Shown here in pieces: positions 35,286 through 43,993 of a stretch of 64,000 nucleotides of DNA. The notes below the pieces were generated by a model. The model worked only from the letters and a program-made list of their open reading frames with translations. It was not told the DNA's origin and did not search any database. How positions within the stretch are numbered: position 1 is the stretch's first letter; every line of letters begins with the position of its first letter. Origin of the DNA: Planctomycetia bacterium (GTDB lineage Bacteria; Planctomycetota; Phycisphaerae; UBA1845; Fen-1342); the NCBI GenBank assembly GCA_015709575.1, contig CP054190.1:1178001-1242000 (forward strand). The letters are read 5' to 3'. Position numbers and translations under genes: made by a program.

Positions 35286-36577
35286 GGCCGTTTCTCCTCG
35301 AGCCACCGCTTCCACGCGGGGATCTCGAAACCGAAGTTCTCGCCCGTGAGCAGCTTCAGCGCTTCGAGGACTTCCGTTCGATAGACGGTGACCTCGCGGC
35401 GCTGCAGTTCGGATTGAATCGTGACAAACCCGGCGTCGAAAACGCCGATCTGCGGGTTGTGTGCGACGCGCACCTGCCCTGAAATGGTGGTGATGGTCTG
35501 GCCGCTGAAGACCTGCTGCCACTCGCCGAAGTATCCGCGCACCGGCACCTCGACCATCTTCCAGCGCCGCACCTTCAGCGCATCGATCAGCTCCGGCACC
35601 GCGCTGGTGTCCGCGATCTCGCCGAGCACGTACGCCGCCCGGCGGATCAACTCGTCGTTGTCGCTGCGCAGCGCGCGGCGCATCTGCGGTGCGATCCGGG
35701 GATCGTCGCGCGACTTGAGCCTGGACACGGCCCGCTCGCGCACGCCGCGGTCGCCATCGACCAGCACCAGCGCCGCGAGGTTCATCGTGGCTTCATCCTC
35801 GGTGAAGGAGCCTAGCGCCTCGACCAGCAGCTCGCGCGTCGAACGACTGCCGCCGGAAAGGACGCGCGTCATCGGCAGAATCGCCAGCGGGTCGCGGATC
35901 TCCAGAATCGCAGTGCGGCCCGCGGCGCGCATTTTTTCGAGCTGGCTTTCGAGCTGTTGCGTACGAACCGTGCGAATCCTCCGCATCCAGTTGCTTTGAA
36001 TCGCGCCGACGACGCGCTCGTCGTTTCGATCGCCCTCAGCCCGCGGCTCTTCCTCCGGGCGGGCGGAGCGGTCTCGCCGCACCGTCGTCCGAGCATCTAC
36101 CCAGAACTCACCCACGCGGACGTGACCGAGAGCGCCGCGCGCTGCAGCGAAGTCCGCATCCAGCTCAACGGCCCGATGGAGGTGCTTGCGGCGCTCGGTG
36201 GACAGCCCGCGCTCCTGACACCACTCCGCCAGCGCGAACTGCCCCTCAGCGGTGTCGGCGGTGTCGGCGAGGCGCAGCTCGTATTCCTGAAATGGCGACG
36301 GTGCGACCTCGATCCGCGTCACGGCGTCGGCCGGCAGCGTGATAGTTCCGGCGGTCGTACGAACGACGTAATTCTGATCATCCTTTGAGACGATCTCGCC
36401 CTCGACGGTGCCGCCCGTGGCCAGGTGCAGGACGTCTGCGCTAGTTGGAGCCGCAGCACAGGTGGTCAACAGCATGGCGGCGAATCGTGCAGCCAGGTTC
36501 CGTAGCACTGCGGGGTGCGCAATCCGGGGGCGGCCGTGGTGGCGGGTGTGAACAGGGAGACAGCGGGCGGGGGGCAT
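35282..36577 (-). CDS. Secreted protein with HEAT-like repeats
   Basis: 431 residues from ATG 36577 (another ATG at 36613). A hydrophobic signal-like segment (FAAMLLTTCAAAPTSA) precedes a domain starting VLHLATGGTVEGEIV, which resembles small SH3-like/Sm-like folds. Residues 200-360 have HEAT-like repeats (DPLAILPMTRVLSGGSRSTRELLVEAL, DPRIAPQMRRALRSDNDELIRR, AAYVLGEIADTSAVPELIDAL). C-terminus ends in WKRWLEEKRP. Suggests a periplasmic scaffold. Coupled to the following secreted gene. Confidence 0.7.
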   Translation of the reverse strand: MPPARCLPVHTRHHGRPRIAHPAVLRNLAARFAAMLLTTCAAAPTSADVLHLATGGTVEGEIVSKDDQNYVVRTTAGTITLPADAVTRIEVAPSPFQEYELRLADTADTAEGQFALAEWCQERGLSTERRKHLHRAVELDADFAAARGALGHVRVGEFWVDARTTVRRDRSARPEEEPRAEGDRNDERVVGAIQSNWMRRIRTVRTQQLESQLEKMRAAGRTAILEIRDPLAILPMTRVLSGGSRSTRELLVEALGSFTEDEATMNLAALVLVDGDRGVRERAVSRLKSRDDPRIAPQMRRALRSDNDELIRRAAYVLGEIADTSAVPELIDALKVRRWKMVEVPVRGYFGEWQQVFSGQTITTISGQVRVAHNPQIGVFDAGFVTIQSELQRREVTVYRTEVLEALKLLTGENFGFEIPAWKRWLEEKRP

Positions 36578-36754
36578 GGCGAAACCCCACGGCAGGAAAA
36601 CGTCGACAACCATCCCGATTATACCCCCCCGCCAAGTGGCCGGCGTGCCGGCGGGACAGGCTGCCGCCCGGAGTTGCTGACAGATTCCGACAATTCGGGA
36701 TCGATTGCACTGACGCGATGGCGAGACCAGCGGGTCACGCCCCCGACCTTGCCC

Positions 36755-37948
36755 TCAGGCCCCTCGAATACCGGGTAGGGCGGACGCGGGCACCCCCACA
36801 CCTATCGCCGCGCGGGAAGCAGTCGATCGAAGTACCTGCATGTGCCTGCGAGCGCAGTGGTCCCAATCGAATTCGGCCGCCCGGCGGGCGCCCCGCCGAA
36901 CCAGTTCCTCCTGCAGCGCCTCGTTTGCGAGCACTTCGATCAGGCGTTCGGCCCAGGCGACGGGGTCATCTTCGGCGAACGCAGCGGCGTTGCCGGCCGT
37001 CTCCATCACTCCGGCTGCACGCGACGCGACCACCGGGCAGCCCATCTGCATCGCCTCCACCAACGGCTGGCCGAAGCCCTCGAAGCGGCTCGGAAACGCC
37101 AGCGCCGCCGCGGATGAGTACAGGCCGACCAGGTCGCGTCGTCTCACGCAGCCCAGCAGGTGTACGCGCTCCGCGATCCCGAGGCGCTCTACCAGCGCCA
37201 TCAGCTCGGTGCGACGCTGAGAGATCATTCCCGTCAGCACGAGGTGTTCGGGCCGCCCGGCGCGGACCAGCAGCGCAAATGCCTGCAACAGTGTTTCGTG
37301 ATTCTTGTGCGGCCAGTCGCCGGCCGGGTAGAGAACGAACGGGGCATCGGGCAGGACGCGGGTTGAGCGCGCATGGGCGGGATCCCAGTCTGTTCGCAAG
37401 GAGGCGATTTCCGGCGTCGTGAATCCGCCGGAAGGAATGACGTGAAGCGCGTCGGCGGGCACGAACATCCGCTCTCGCAGGCAGCGGGCGGAAAAGTCGC
37501 TGTAGGTCACGACGGCGTCGGCCAGCGCGACCGAGGGGGCGATTCGCTCGCGCCGCCAGGCGAGTTGTTCGTCGCTGAAGTACTGCGGGAAGTACTCGTG
37601 CTGAATGTCGGGAACATGCAGCACCACCGGCATCGGCAGCGGTCGCGGATAGAAGAATGAGAGCGGGAAGCAGACTACGTCGAGCGCCACGTCATCGAGT
37701 TGGCGCAGGATCCAGTCCGAGTAACCGGGGCCGTAGTGCGGCTCCGGATCCTCGGCGATCACCTCCACCCGTCGATCCCGCAACAGCGAATCCAGGTCCG
37801 GGTGCACGACGAACTGCGGCCGCGCAAAGAGCACCAGCCGATCCGAGCCGAGCTGTGCCGTCAGTTGCGAGAGCAGGCGGCGCACGAATACTTCCTGTCC
37901 GCCAACGCTTCCCGGCTTGAGCGAGAGGACTTGGAACCCGATCCGCAT
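36755..37948 (-). CDS. GT4-type glycosyltransferase
   Basis: 397 residues, retaining GT-B glycosyltransferase. N-terminal GSVGGQEVFVRRLL acceptor-side loop, middle LYPAGDWPHKNHETLLQAF, and the donor-site motif FPSRFEGFGQPLVEAMQMGCPVVAS (E-x7-E). Transfers a sugar from a nucleotide donor to a surface glycan or other acceptor. Located 2 kb from the neu operon on the same strand but separated by a diguanylate cyclase gene, so a shared function is only suggestive. Confidence 0.87.
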   Translation of the reverse strand: MRIGFQVLSLKPGSVGGQEVFVRRLLSQLTAQLGSDRLVLFARPQFVVHPDLDSLLRDRRVEVIAEDPEPHYGPGYSDWILRQLDDVALDVVCFPLSFFYPRPLPMPVVLHVPDIQHEYFPQYFSDEQLAWRRERIAPSVALADAVVTYSDFSARCLRERMFVPADALHVIPSGGFTTPEIASLRTDWDPAHARSTRVLPDAPFVLYPAGDWPHKNHETLLQAFALLVRAGRPEHLVLTGMISQRRTELMALVERLGIAERVHLLGCVRRRDLVGLYSSAAALAFPSRFEGFGQPLVEAMQMGCPVVASRAAGVMETAGNAAAFAEDDPVAWAERLIEVLANEALQEELVRRGARRAAEFDWDHCARRHMQVLRSTASRAAIGVGVPASALPGIRGA

Positions 37949-38262
37949 GGTTCAATTGCTTTCTGATTTGTGAATCGCGACGACGCCGGGCGAGTCGACA
38001 CACGGCGTTGCGCGTCCTTCGCGCCCGGCGCCCCCTTGATATCGGTCGGAGTTCGAAGGAGCCGAAGCGCCGGAGGTGCGCGGGGCGCAGAATTCGCGAT
38101 AGCGCCATCGGTCGCGGTCGGAGCGACGAATATCCGTCAGCCGCCGGGAGCCGCTGGGCTTGGCACAGTCGGTAAGCGAGTCGCGCGCGGATACATGTCG
38201 CCGGCGGCCGCAGCGGATGACGGGAAACGAACAGGCGCGCTGCGGCTACCGATAGAGTCGTC
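37949..38262 (+). other. Intergenic region between divergent genes
   Basis: About 310 bases between the glycosyltransferase (minus) and the diguanylate cyclase (plus). It should hold both promoters; AT-richer TTCAATTGCTTTCTGATT at 37951-37968 is next to the glycosyltransferase start. No confident -35/-10 pair. Confidence 0.4.
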
Positions 38263-39642
38263 ATGCATCCGCGGAGCGAACCAGTGTCCGTCTCGAGCGG
38301 CCTCGTGCTGCACGGCGCCGCGGTGCTGCTGCTCGCGGTGTTGAGCGTCGCGCTGCCGGGCTGGATCGCTCACCGCGCATGGGTCGAGCACATGGCTGGT
38401 CAGTCGGCCGCAGCGGCTGCCCCGTGGATTCGGCATGGCGTGCTCATGGCGGAACGGAGCGGTTCGACGGCTGCGTCGACCGACGGCGTGACGGCGATAC
38501 CCGCGATTCCGCCGCCGCGCCGGAGCTCGCTCCCGCTTCGCTGGGCGGCCCTGGCGCGGGATGGCCAGTTGCACGAGCTTGTCGCGCCGCGGGGTGTGCG
38601 GCCTGAATCGGCGATCCAGCCCGGGCTGAGCGATGCCGCGGGTTCGCGACGGCATGGGCGCGTCGCAACGGATGACAACGGTCAGGCGTTGGATGCGTGG
38701 ATTCTGCCGAACGGGGAGGGGGGCGAAGCGCTGTGGGTCCTGACGGACGCCCCGGCCGACCGCGGCGATCCCATCCTGGTCGTGGCAGCTTGTGCGATTG
38801 CCACCATCACCGGACTTGTCCTGTCACTGGTGGCGCTGCAGGCCGCGTTGCTGCGCCCGGTTGCGCAGGCGCGGCGCGCGGCGGAGCGCATCCGCGCAAC
38901 GGTTCTGGAGCTATCGCAGAATCGCCATGCGGATGGTGTGTGCGAAACCGCTGCGCTGCTTGGGCGACTGGGGGACGAGCTGCGGGCGCTGCGCAGCGAG
39001 ACGCGGGTGTTGCGCCACACAATGCACAATCGGGTGGAGGCGCAAACCGAGCGCGCCGCGCGCGCCGTGCAGCGGGCCGAGCGAGAGGCGGAGCTGGATC
39101 CGCTGACAAAGGTGAAGTCCCGCCGCGCACTCGATCGGGAGGTTCCCGCCATGTTCGCGCGGCAACAGGCCGCCGGCCAGGAACTGGCGCTGGCGATGAT
39201 CGACCTCGACAACTTCAAGGCCCTGAACGACACCTTCGGCCACCAGGCGGGGGATGAGCTGCTGGCGGCGGTCGGCGACCTGCTGCGGGCCAGCGTTCGC
39301 CGCGCGGCGGACATCGTGGGGCGATATGGCGGCGATGAGTTCGTCGTGGTGCTGCCGAACACGACCCCGGGCGAAGCTTCCGTCATTCTGCAGCGTTTCG
39401 TAGACCTCGTCGCCGAGCGGGCCCGCGCCTGGCACACGCCCGCCGGGCGCGTCAGCGCGTCGGTCGGCGTCGCGGCCCTCAACGAGAACGAGGCGACCAC
39501 ACCGGACGAGCTGGTGCAGATGGCGGACGCCGCGATGTACGCGGCCAAAAACGGCGAGCGACGGATCGTGATCTATGACCGGCGGCTGGGGGCGTCCCCG
39601 CGAAAGGGGCGGGTCGGTCGCGGCGGGCCGGGGGCCGTGTGA
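38263..39642 (+). CDS. Membrane diguanylate cyclase (GGDEF)
   Basis: 459 residues; a GTG at 38284 is an alternative start. Two membrane segments (VLHGAAVLLLAVLSVALPGW and VVAACAIATITGLVLSLVALQ) flank a periplasmic region of about 140 residues. A HAMP/coiled-coil-like stretch leads to the GGDEF domain: DPLTKVKSRRALD, MIDLDNFKALNDTFGH, and RYGGDEF at about residue 355. The I-site RxxD (RAAD) sits exactly five residues before GGDEF, so product inhibition by c-di-GMP is expected. It converts two GTP to c-di-GMP. Stop lies 6 nt from the convergent CII-like gene stop. Confidence 0.9.
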   Translation: MHPRSEPVSVSSGLVLHGAAVLLLAVLSVALPGWIAHRAWVEHMAGQSAAAAAPWIRHGVLMAERSGSTAASTDGVTAIPAIPPPRRSSLPLRWAALARDGQLHELVAPRGVRPESAIQPGLSDAAGSRRHGRVATDDNGQALDAWILPNGEGGEALWVLTDAPADRGDPILVVAACAIATITGLVLSLVALQAALLRPVAQARRAAERIRATVLELSQNRHADGVCETAALLGRLGDELRALRSETRVLRHTMHNRVEAQTERAARAVQRAEREAELDPLTKVKSRRALDREVPAMFARQQAAGQELALAMIDLDNFKALNDTFGHQAGDELLAAVGDLLRASVRRAADIVGRYGGDEFVVVLPNTTPGEASVILQRFVDLVAERARAWHTPAGRVSASVGVAALNENEATTPDELVQMADAAMYAAKNGERRIVIYDRRLGASPRKGRVGRGGPGAV

Positions 39643-39648
39643 GCCGTC

Positions 39649-40221
39649 TTATCGACCGTGGTCCGGTGGTGGTGTGCCGGGCGTGTCGTACAGGCCGCGC
39701 TCGCATGTCACGACGAATCGCTCTGCGTGCCCCTTAAGGTCATCCCACGCCCGGCGGATGGACTCGGCCTCGCAGGCGGTGATCCGGCCGTCGTTGCCGA
39801 TGCTGCGGCTGACTTCCCCGAGCAGGCTGCTGAACTGTTGGACCAGGCGCTGCGTCCCGCCGAGCAGTTCGGCGTCGCGCTCCAGCGGCTCAACGGCGGG
39901 ATTGGCCACAAAGTAGCCGCCGGCCTTCCTGCAAAGCCACTCGACGATGCCGCGGTCGTTCGTCTCGCGATAGACCAGGTGCAGGCGATCCAGCGGGTTG
40001 CGAGCGCCGGAGCCGTCCTCCTCGTCCCGCGGCGGCGGCTGGCACCACTTGTAAACCAGTGCGGCGGAGAGCTTGAGCTTGGCCGCGAGGGTCTTGACGC
40101 CGACGCGCTCGATTGCGTCGCGCAGCACTTCGTAAGATTCCACGGGGCGCTCGCTCGGGTTGACGGGGGGCAAACTCTCCACTGGAGCGCTATTCTCAAA
40201 CGGCGACCGGTCGCGCGTCAA
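39649..40221 (-). CDS. CII-like / helix-turn-helix DNA-binding protein
   Basis: 190 residues, starting with TTG 40221 that overlaps the stop of neuB (TTGA); GTG 40182 is another choice. The N-terminal domain has a helix-turn-helix order (LRDAIERVGVKTLAAKLKLSAALVYKWCQPP) reminiscent of phage CII regulators. C-terminal part is helical (LVQQFSSLLGEVSRSIGNDG). It could regulate the upstream nonulosonic operon or act elsewhere. It is not inside a visible phage. Confidence 0.6.
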   Translation of the reverse strand: MTRDRSPFENSAPVESLPPVNPSERPVESYEVLRDAIERVGVKTLAAKLKLSAALVYKWCQPPPRDEEDGSGARNPLDRLHLVYRETNDRGIVEWLCRKAGGYFVANPAVEPLERDAELLGGTQRLVQQFSSLLGEVSRSIGNDGRITACEAESIRRAWDDLKGHAERFVVTCERGLYDTPGTPPPDHGR

Positions 40222-41288
40222 CGGGCGGCCGAGCCGGGCGGCGCCGACGGCGGCCCTGCGGCGGACTCGGCTTCGCGCAAGTCTGTCGCCTCGATCAGCT
40301 CGTCATCCTGAATCGCCCGGGCCAGGCGGCGGCCCAGCAACTGCCGTACGTCGCAGGGGCGAACCCCGCGCCCGGGCCGGCGGAACGCCAGATCCTCCGG
40401 GCGGAGGACGTGTCCCTCCGGCAGAAATCGTGCGGCTACGGCGCTGCGCCCGATCACCGGCTCACACGGCATCCGCCGCTTGACCTCGGTTCCCAGCATG
40501 CGCTCAACCCGCCGCACCGACCGCACCAACTCCGCGAATGCGGCGGGGTCAGCACTGGCGGCGTGATCCGGGCCATCGTCGCCGCAGTGCAGCGTCAGGT
40601 GTTTTTCAATCATGCAGGCCCCCAGCGCGACGGCCGCGGCGGCTGCGTCAGAGCCGAGCGAGTGATCGGAGAATCCGACCAGGCAATCGGGGAATTCGTC
40701 GCCGAGCACCGTGATCGCCCGAAGGTTCAGTTCGTTATCGGGGGGCGGGTAGGCGGATACGCAGTGCAGCAGCGTCAGCCGCGCAGCGCCGGACTGGCGC
40801 AGCGTGCGTACCGCGCAACGGACTTCGTGCAGTTCGCTGGCGCCGGTGCTCAGCACGATCGGCAAGCCGGTGCGCGCCGCGGCCGCCAGCAGCGGCGCGT
40901 GCGTCACCTCGCCGGAGCCGAGCTTGAGCAGCGGCAGCCCCAGTCGCAAGGCCTGGGCCAGGCTGGGTTCGTCGAACACCGTGGCAAAGACGCTCAGGCC
41001 GGCGGATCGGGCATGCTCGACAATGGTGAGATGATCCTGCTCACCCAGCCGCAGCGACTCGAGCATCCGCAACTCGTCGGCGCGATGCCGCCGACTGCAC
41101 AATTCGCCGGGGACGAAAAGTTGCAGCTTCACGGCGTCCGCGCCGGCGCGACGCGCTTCATCCACCAGGCGCATGGCCCGTGAGGCCGAGCCGTTGTGAT
41201 TGACGCCCAATTCCGCCACCACCAGGCAGCGCGAGGGTTCCTGGCCCGCGATCAGCTCGTGGAAGGACGAGCACCCGTGACCCACCAT
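40218..41288 (-). CDS. neuB: N-acetylneuraminate/legionaminate synthase (NeuB family)
   Basis: 356 residues from ATG 41288. NeuB TIM barrel: VVAELGVNHNGS, ADAVKLQLF, LGSGEVTHAPLL, VLSTGASELHEV, HCVSAYP, and FSDHSLGSDAAAAAVALGACMIEKHLT. The C-terminal 60 residues form an SAF (antifreeze-like) domain (RFLPEGHVLRPEDLAFRRPGRG). Condenses an N-acetylmannosamine-type sugar with phosphoenolpyruvate to a nine-carbon acid. The exact sugar (sialic or legionaminic type) is not determined. It overlaps the methyltransferase gene by 37 nt. Confidence 0.9.
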   Translation of the reverse strand: MVGHGCSSFHELIAGQEPSRCLVVAELGVNHNGSASRAMRLVDEARRAGADAVKLQLFVPGELCSRRHRADELRMLESLRLGEQDHLTIVEHARSAGLSVFATVFDEPSLAQALRLGLPLLKLGSGEVTHAPLLAAAARTGLPIVLSTGASELHEVRCAVRTLRQSGAARLTLLHCVSAYPPPDNELNLRAITVLGDEFPDCLVGFSDHSLGSDAAAAAVALGACMIEKHLTLHCGDDGPDHAASADPAAFAELVRSVRRVERMLGTEVKRRMPCEPVIGRSAVAARFLPEGHVLRPEDLAFRRPGRGVRPCDVRQLLGRRLARAIQDDELIEATDLREAESAAGPPSAPPGSAAR

Positions 41289-42028
41289 GCAAACCTCCGA
41301 TCGTTCCGAACGTCGCGGATCTCGCAGCGCTCGAGCCACACGATGGTCAGCCCGCTCGCGGCGCACAGCGCCGACACATCGTCGGCGCTCCAGAATGAAT
41401 AAATCATGCCTGCCAGGCCGGCCGGCGCTCCCGCACCCAGGCGAACCGTGGACGGCTCCATGACCTCGCTCGCAAAGTCGCGCAGCGAATCGTCGTCGGT
41501 TCGCCAATCCGCGATCACCGCGCCGCCGGGCCGGGTGACGCGCCGCAGTTCGCGCAGCGCTGCGGTCGTGGCCGCTCTGCCGCCCAGTTGGAACAGCGTG
41601 CCCCAAGAGAGCGCGACGTCCGCTGCAGCGTCCGGCAGCGGTTGCCGGTTCAACGGCGCGGCGTGCACTGTCACCTCGGCGCCGCAGCGCTTTGCAGCGG
41701 CGCATGTCAGCGCGGCCATCTGCGGATCGGCGTCGGTGGCGATGACGCGCCCGAAGCCCAGTTCGTGCAGCGCCAGCGCGTGGCGGCCACTGCCGCAACC
41801 CGCGTCGAGTGCGGTCGCGGCGCCGCGGGCGGCGGGCGGGATCAGTGCGCTGATTGCCCGCAGTGCGGCCTCACTGGGCCAGCGCCGACCGACCGCGCCG
41901 TTGCGTCCGCGCCAGTTGTTGAGCGGCGCCCCGGTGGCCAGCGTTTCGGCGGCCGGTTCAGCGGCGATTGCCGCCATCGTGCAGGTCGCGGCCGGCTTCG
42001 CCGCCTCGATTGCCGGGTTACTCGGCAT
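41252..42028 (-). CDS. SAM-dependent methyltransferase in the nonulosonic acid operon
   Basis: 258 residues from ATG 42028. Class I methyltransferase: motif I LDAGCGSGRHALALHELG, acidic residue in VIATDADPQ, then ADVALSWGTLFQL and LRRVTRPGGAVIADWRTDD. The N-terminal 60 residues are Ala-rich with no domain. Its start overlaps the end of neuA by 11 nt and its end overlaps neuB by 37 nt, so it is embedded in the operon and may methylate the nine-carbon sugar, its CMP form or a precursor. Confidence 0.8.
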   Translation of the reverse strand: MPSNPAIEAAKPAATCTMAAIAAEPAAETLATGAPLNNWRGRNGAVGRRWPSEAALRAISALIPPAARGAATALDAGCGSGRHALALHELGFGRVIATDADPQMAALTCAAAKRCGAEVTVHAAPLNRQPLPDAAADVALSWGTLFQLGGRAATTAALRELRRVTRPGGAVIADWRTDDDSLRDFASEVMEPSTVRLGAGAPAGLAGMIYSFWSADDVSALCAASGLTIVWLERCEIRDVRNDRRFAWWVTGARPSTS

Positions 42029-42680
42029 GCGCCACCGCCGCTTCGAGCAGAGCTTCGGCCGTCTGCATATCTTCCGGGGTGTCAATGTCCACGCTGCGCG
42101 AAGCGGGCATCGGGTACGCCAGCATGCGCTTTGTCGGGTGGTCGCGCAGGTAGTCGCCCAGGGGATAGACGTATACGGCCCCGTTGAGTCGGTAGAGGGT
42201 GCCTTGCGCAGGCAGCGTGCGGAACTCTCCGGTAGCGTGGATCGTGCCGCACCATTCCGATGGTGCGACCGGGGAGACTGTCGCGACCGCGCCGGCCGGG
42301 TGCCGCCGCCATAGTTCCAATGCGCCGCGGATGTCGGCGGCACTGCGCAGGGGCGACGTGGGTTGCAGCACCACCATCGCGTCATAGCGCTCGCCCAGCG
42401 CCAGCAGATGCTCCAGCAGAAAGCGATTGGCGTCGCGCGTGGGCGTGTTGTCGGCGGCCAGCCGCGCGGGACGCAGCACCGGGCAGGACACGCCATACTC
42501 CGCGGCGACCGCCGCGATGCGAGGGCAGTCGGTATTGACGTAGACCGCGTCCAGTGCGCCGGACTCCAGCGCGCTGCGGCAGGTGTACGAGATCAGCGGG
42601 CGACCGCCCAGCGGCGCGAGGTTCTTGTTCACGATGCGCCGTGACCCGCTCCGTGCGGGAATGATGCCGACGAATGTCAT
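42018..42680 (-). CDS. neuA: CMP-nonulosonic acid cytidylyltransferase (NeuA family)
   Basis: 220 residues from ATG 42680. Nucleotidyltransferase start IIPARSGSRRIVNKNLAPLGGRPLI, QPTSPLRSAADI with the phosphate-binding loop, and a conserved D-x-D near the end (SVDIDTPEDM). Activates a nine-carbon acid with CTP. The ATG overlaps the neuC stop (ATGA). Of the 225-residue length typical of NeuA; no C-terminal acetylhydrolase domain is attached. Confidence 0.92.
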   Translation of the reverse strand: MTFVGIIPARSGSRRIVNKNLAPLGGRPLISYTCRSALESGALDAVYVNTDCPRIAAVAAEYGVSCPVLRPARLAADNTPTRDANRFLLEHLLALGERYDAMVVLQPTSPLRSAADIRGALELWRRHPAGAVATVSPVAPSEWCGTIHATGEFRTLPAQGTLYRLNGAVYVYPLGDYLRDHPTKRMLAYPMPASRSVDIDTPEDMQTAEALLEAAVAHAE

Positions 42681-43948
42681 CGCGTGCCCCCCGACCCGCA
42701 TGTCGGTGCGCCCGCGGCGCGGTGCGTCCGGAGTTGTGTCGGCGGCCGGTCAGGTTCGTGTGGCGAATGCACGGCTGTCGCACCGGTGCAGTGGTCGACC
42801 AGCCTTTTTGAGAGCAGGCGCGGATCATCGGCGAAGCGGTGCAGCAGCGCGACGATCCGGTCCGCGGCGCCTCCGGGCCCGTATGGGCTGTCGTTCGCGG
42901 CGCTTTCACGAATTGCAATCGTCGTACGAATCGCCGTCCGCACATCCGCGGCGGTCGGCCTCTGCAGCGTCACAGTCGTCGTCGCGGTGGGACGTCCCTC
43001 TTGTCTCTCACCGACGATTACTGCCGGGCAGCCCAGCACGGGTGCCTCGATCACGCCGCTGGAGCTGTTGCCGACGTAGCAGGCGGCATGACGCAGCGCG
43101 GACAGATAGAGCGCCGGGGGAAGCGCGGCCAGCAGTGTTGCGTCCGACCGCGGCGCGGCCCAGCGTCGGATCGCGTCGTCTATCCGATCGCCTTCGGCGT
43201 CGCCGTTGGACAGCACGAACAGCTTGTGAAGATCGCTCAGCTCACCGAGCGCATCCAGCATCGCCCGCAGGTCCCTGTGCGCCTGTTCCGTCCGCAGCGT
43301 CACGGGCAGGAAGCTCGCGAGAAGAAATCGCTTTCCGGTCGCGGAGCCGCGCGGCCGGACTTCGGTCGGCAGTCCGGTCGCCGACACCAGCGCTTCAAAG
43401 GCGGCCGCCTGCTTCACGATTCCGTCCAGCGAAGGCAGGCCGACCACATGAATCCGCCACGCCTCCTCGCCCAGGGCGCGCAATCGCTCCGCCGCGAGTT
43501 CGTGGGATGCAAGATGCAGTTGCGCGAGCTTGGTCAGCGCGTTGCGGAGATTGGCGTCCTGGTTCGTGGCGACGTCCGTCTCGCCGCCGCCGAGGTGCGC
43601 GAGCGGCACACCCAGCATCGTCGCCGCGACGCCGGCCGCGAACGATTCGTAGCGATCCCCGGCAACGAGCACCCAGCGCGGGTTGATTCGCGCGATCACC
43701 TCAGCGCAACCGCAGACCCCGCGTCCGGTTGCCTGCGCGACGTGCAGCGGGGTATCAGCACCATCTAGGATGGGAACTCGTGCCGTGATGCCAAGGTCCG
43801 CTGCTTCGATCTCGCGAACCGTCGCGCCGTGACGTTCGCTGAGGTGCGTGCCGGTGACGAGCAATCGCGCATCTGCGCCGGCGGCGCAGACGACCGGTTC
43901 CACCAGCCGCCAATCCGCACGCGATCCCGTCACTACCAGAATGCTCAT
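42677..43948 (-). CDS. neuC: UDP-GlcNAc 2-epimerase, hydrolysing (NeuC type)
   Basis: 423 residues. GT-B fold epimerase: VTGSRADWRLVEPV at the N-terminus, VAGDRYESFAAGVAA, HLGGGETDVATNQDANLRNALTKLA, LPSLDGIV and YVGNSSSGVIEAPVLGCPAV. Hydrolyses UDP-GlcNAc (or a UDP-diacetyl-bacillosamine analogue) to the mannosamine product used by NeuB. A 40-residue tail after RFADDPRLLSKR is family-atypical. Coupled to neuA. Confidence 0.9.
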   Translation of the reverse strand: MSILVVTGSRADWRLVEPVVCAAGADARLLVTGTHLSERHGATVREIEAADLGITARVPILDGADTPLHVAQATGRGVCGCAEVIARINPRWVLVAGDRYESFAAGVAATMLGVPLAHLGGGETDVATNQDANLRNALTKLAQLHLASHELAAERLRALGEEAWRIHVVGLPSLDGIVKQAAAFEALVSATGLPTEVRPRGSATGKRFLLASFLPVTLRTEQAHRDLRAMLDALGELSDLHKLFVLSNGDAEGDRIDDAIRRWAAPRSDATLLAALPPALYLSALRHAACYVGNSSSGVIEAPVLGCPAVIVGERQEGRPTATTTVTLQRPTAADVRTAIRTTIAIRESAANDSPYGPGGAADRIVALLHRFADDPRLLSKRLVDHCTGATAVHSPHEPDRPPTQLRTHRAAGAPTCGSGGTR

Positions 43949-43993
43949 CGTTGCGCCCGTCTGCGGGGTGTCCGCCGGGCGCCGCGATCCGCG

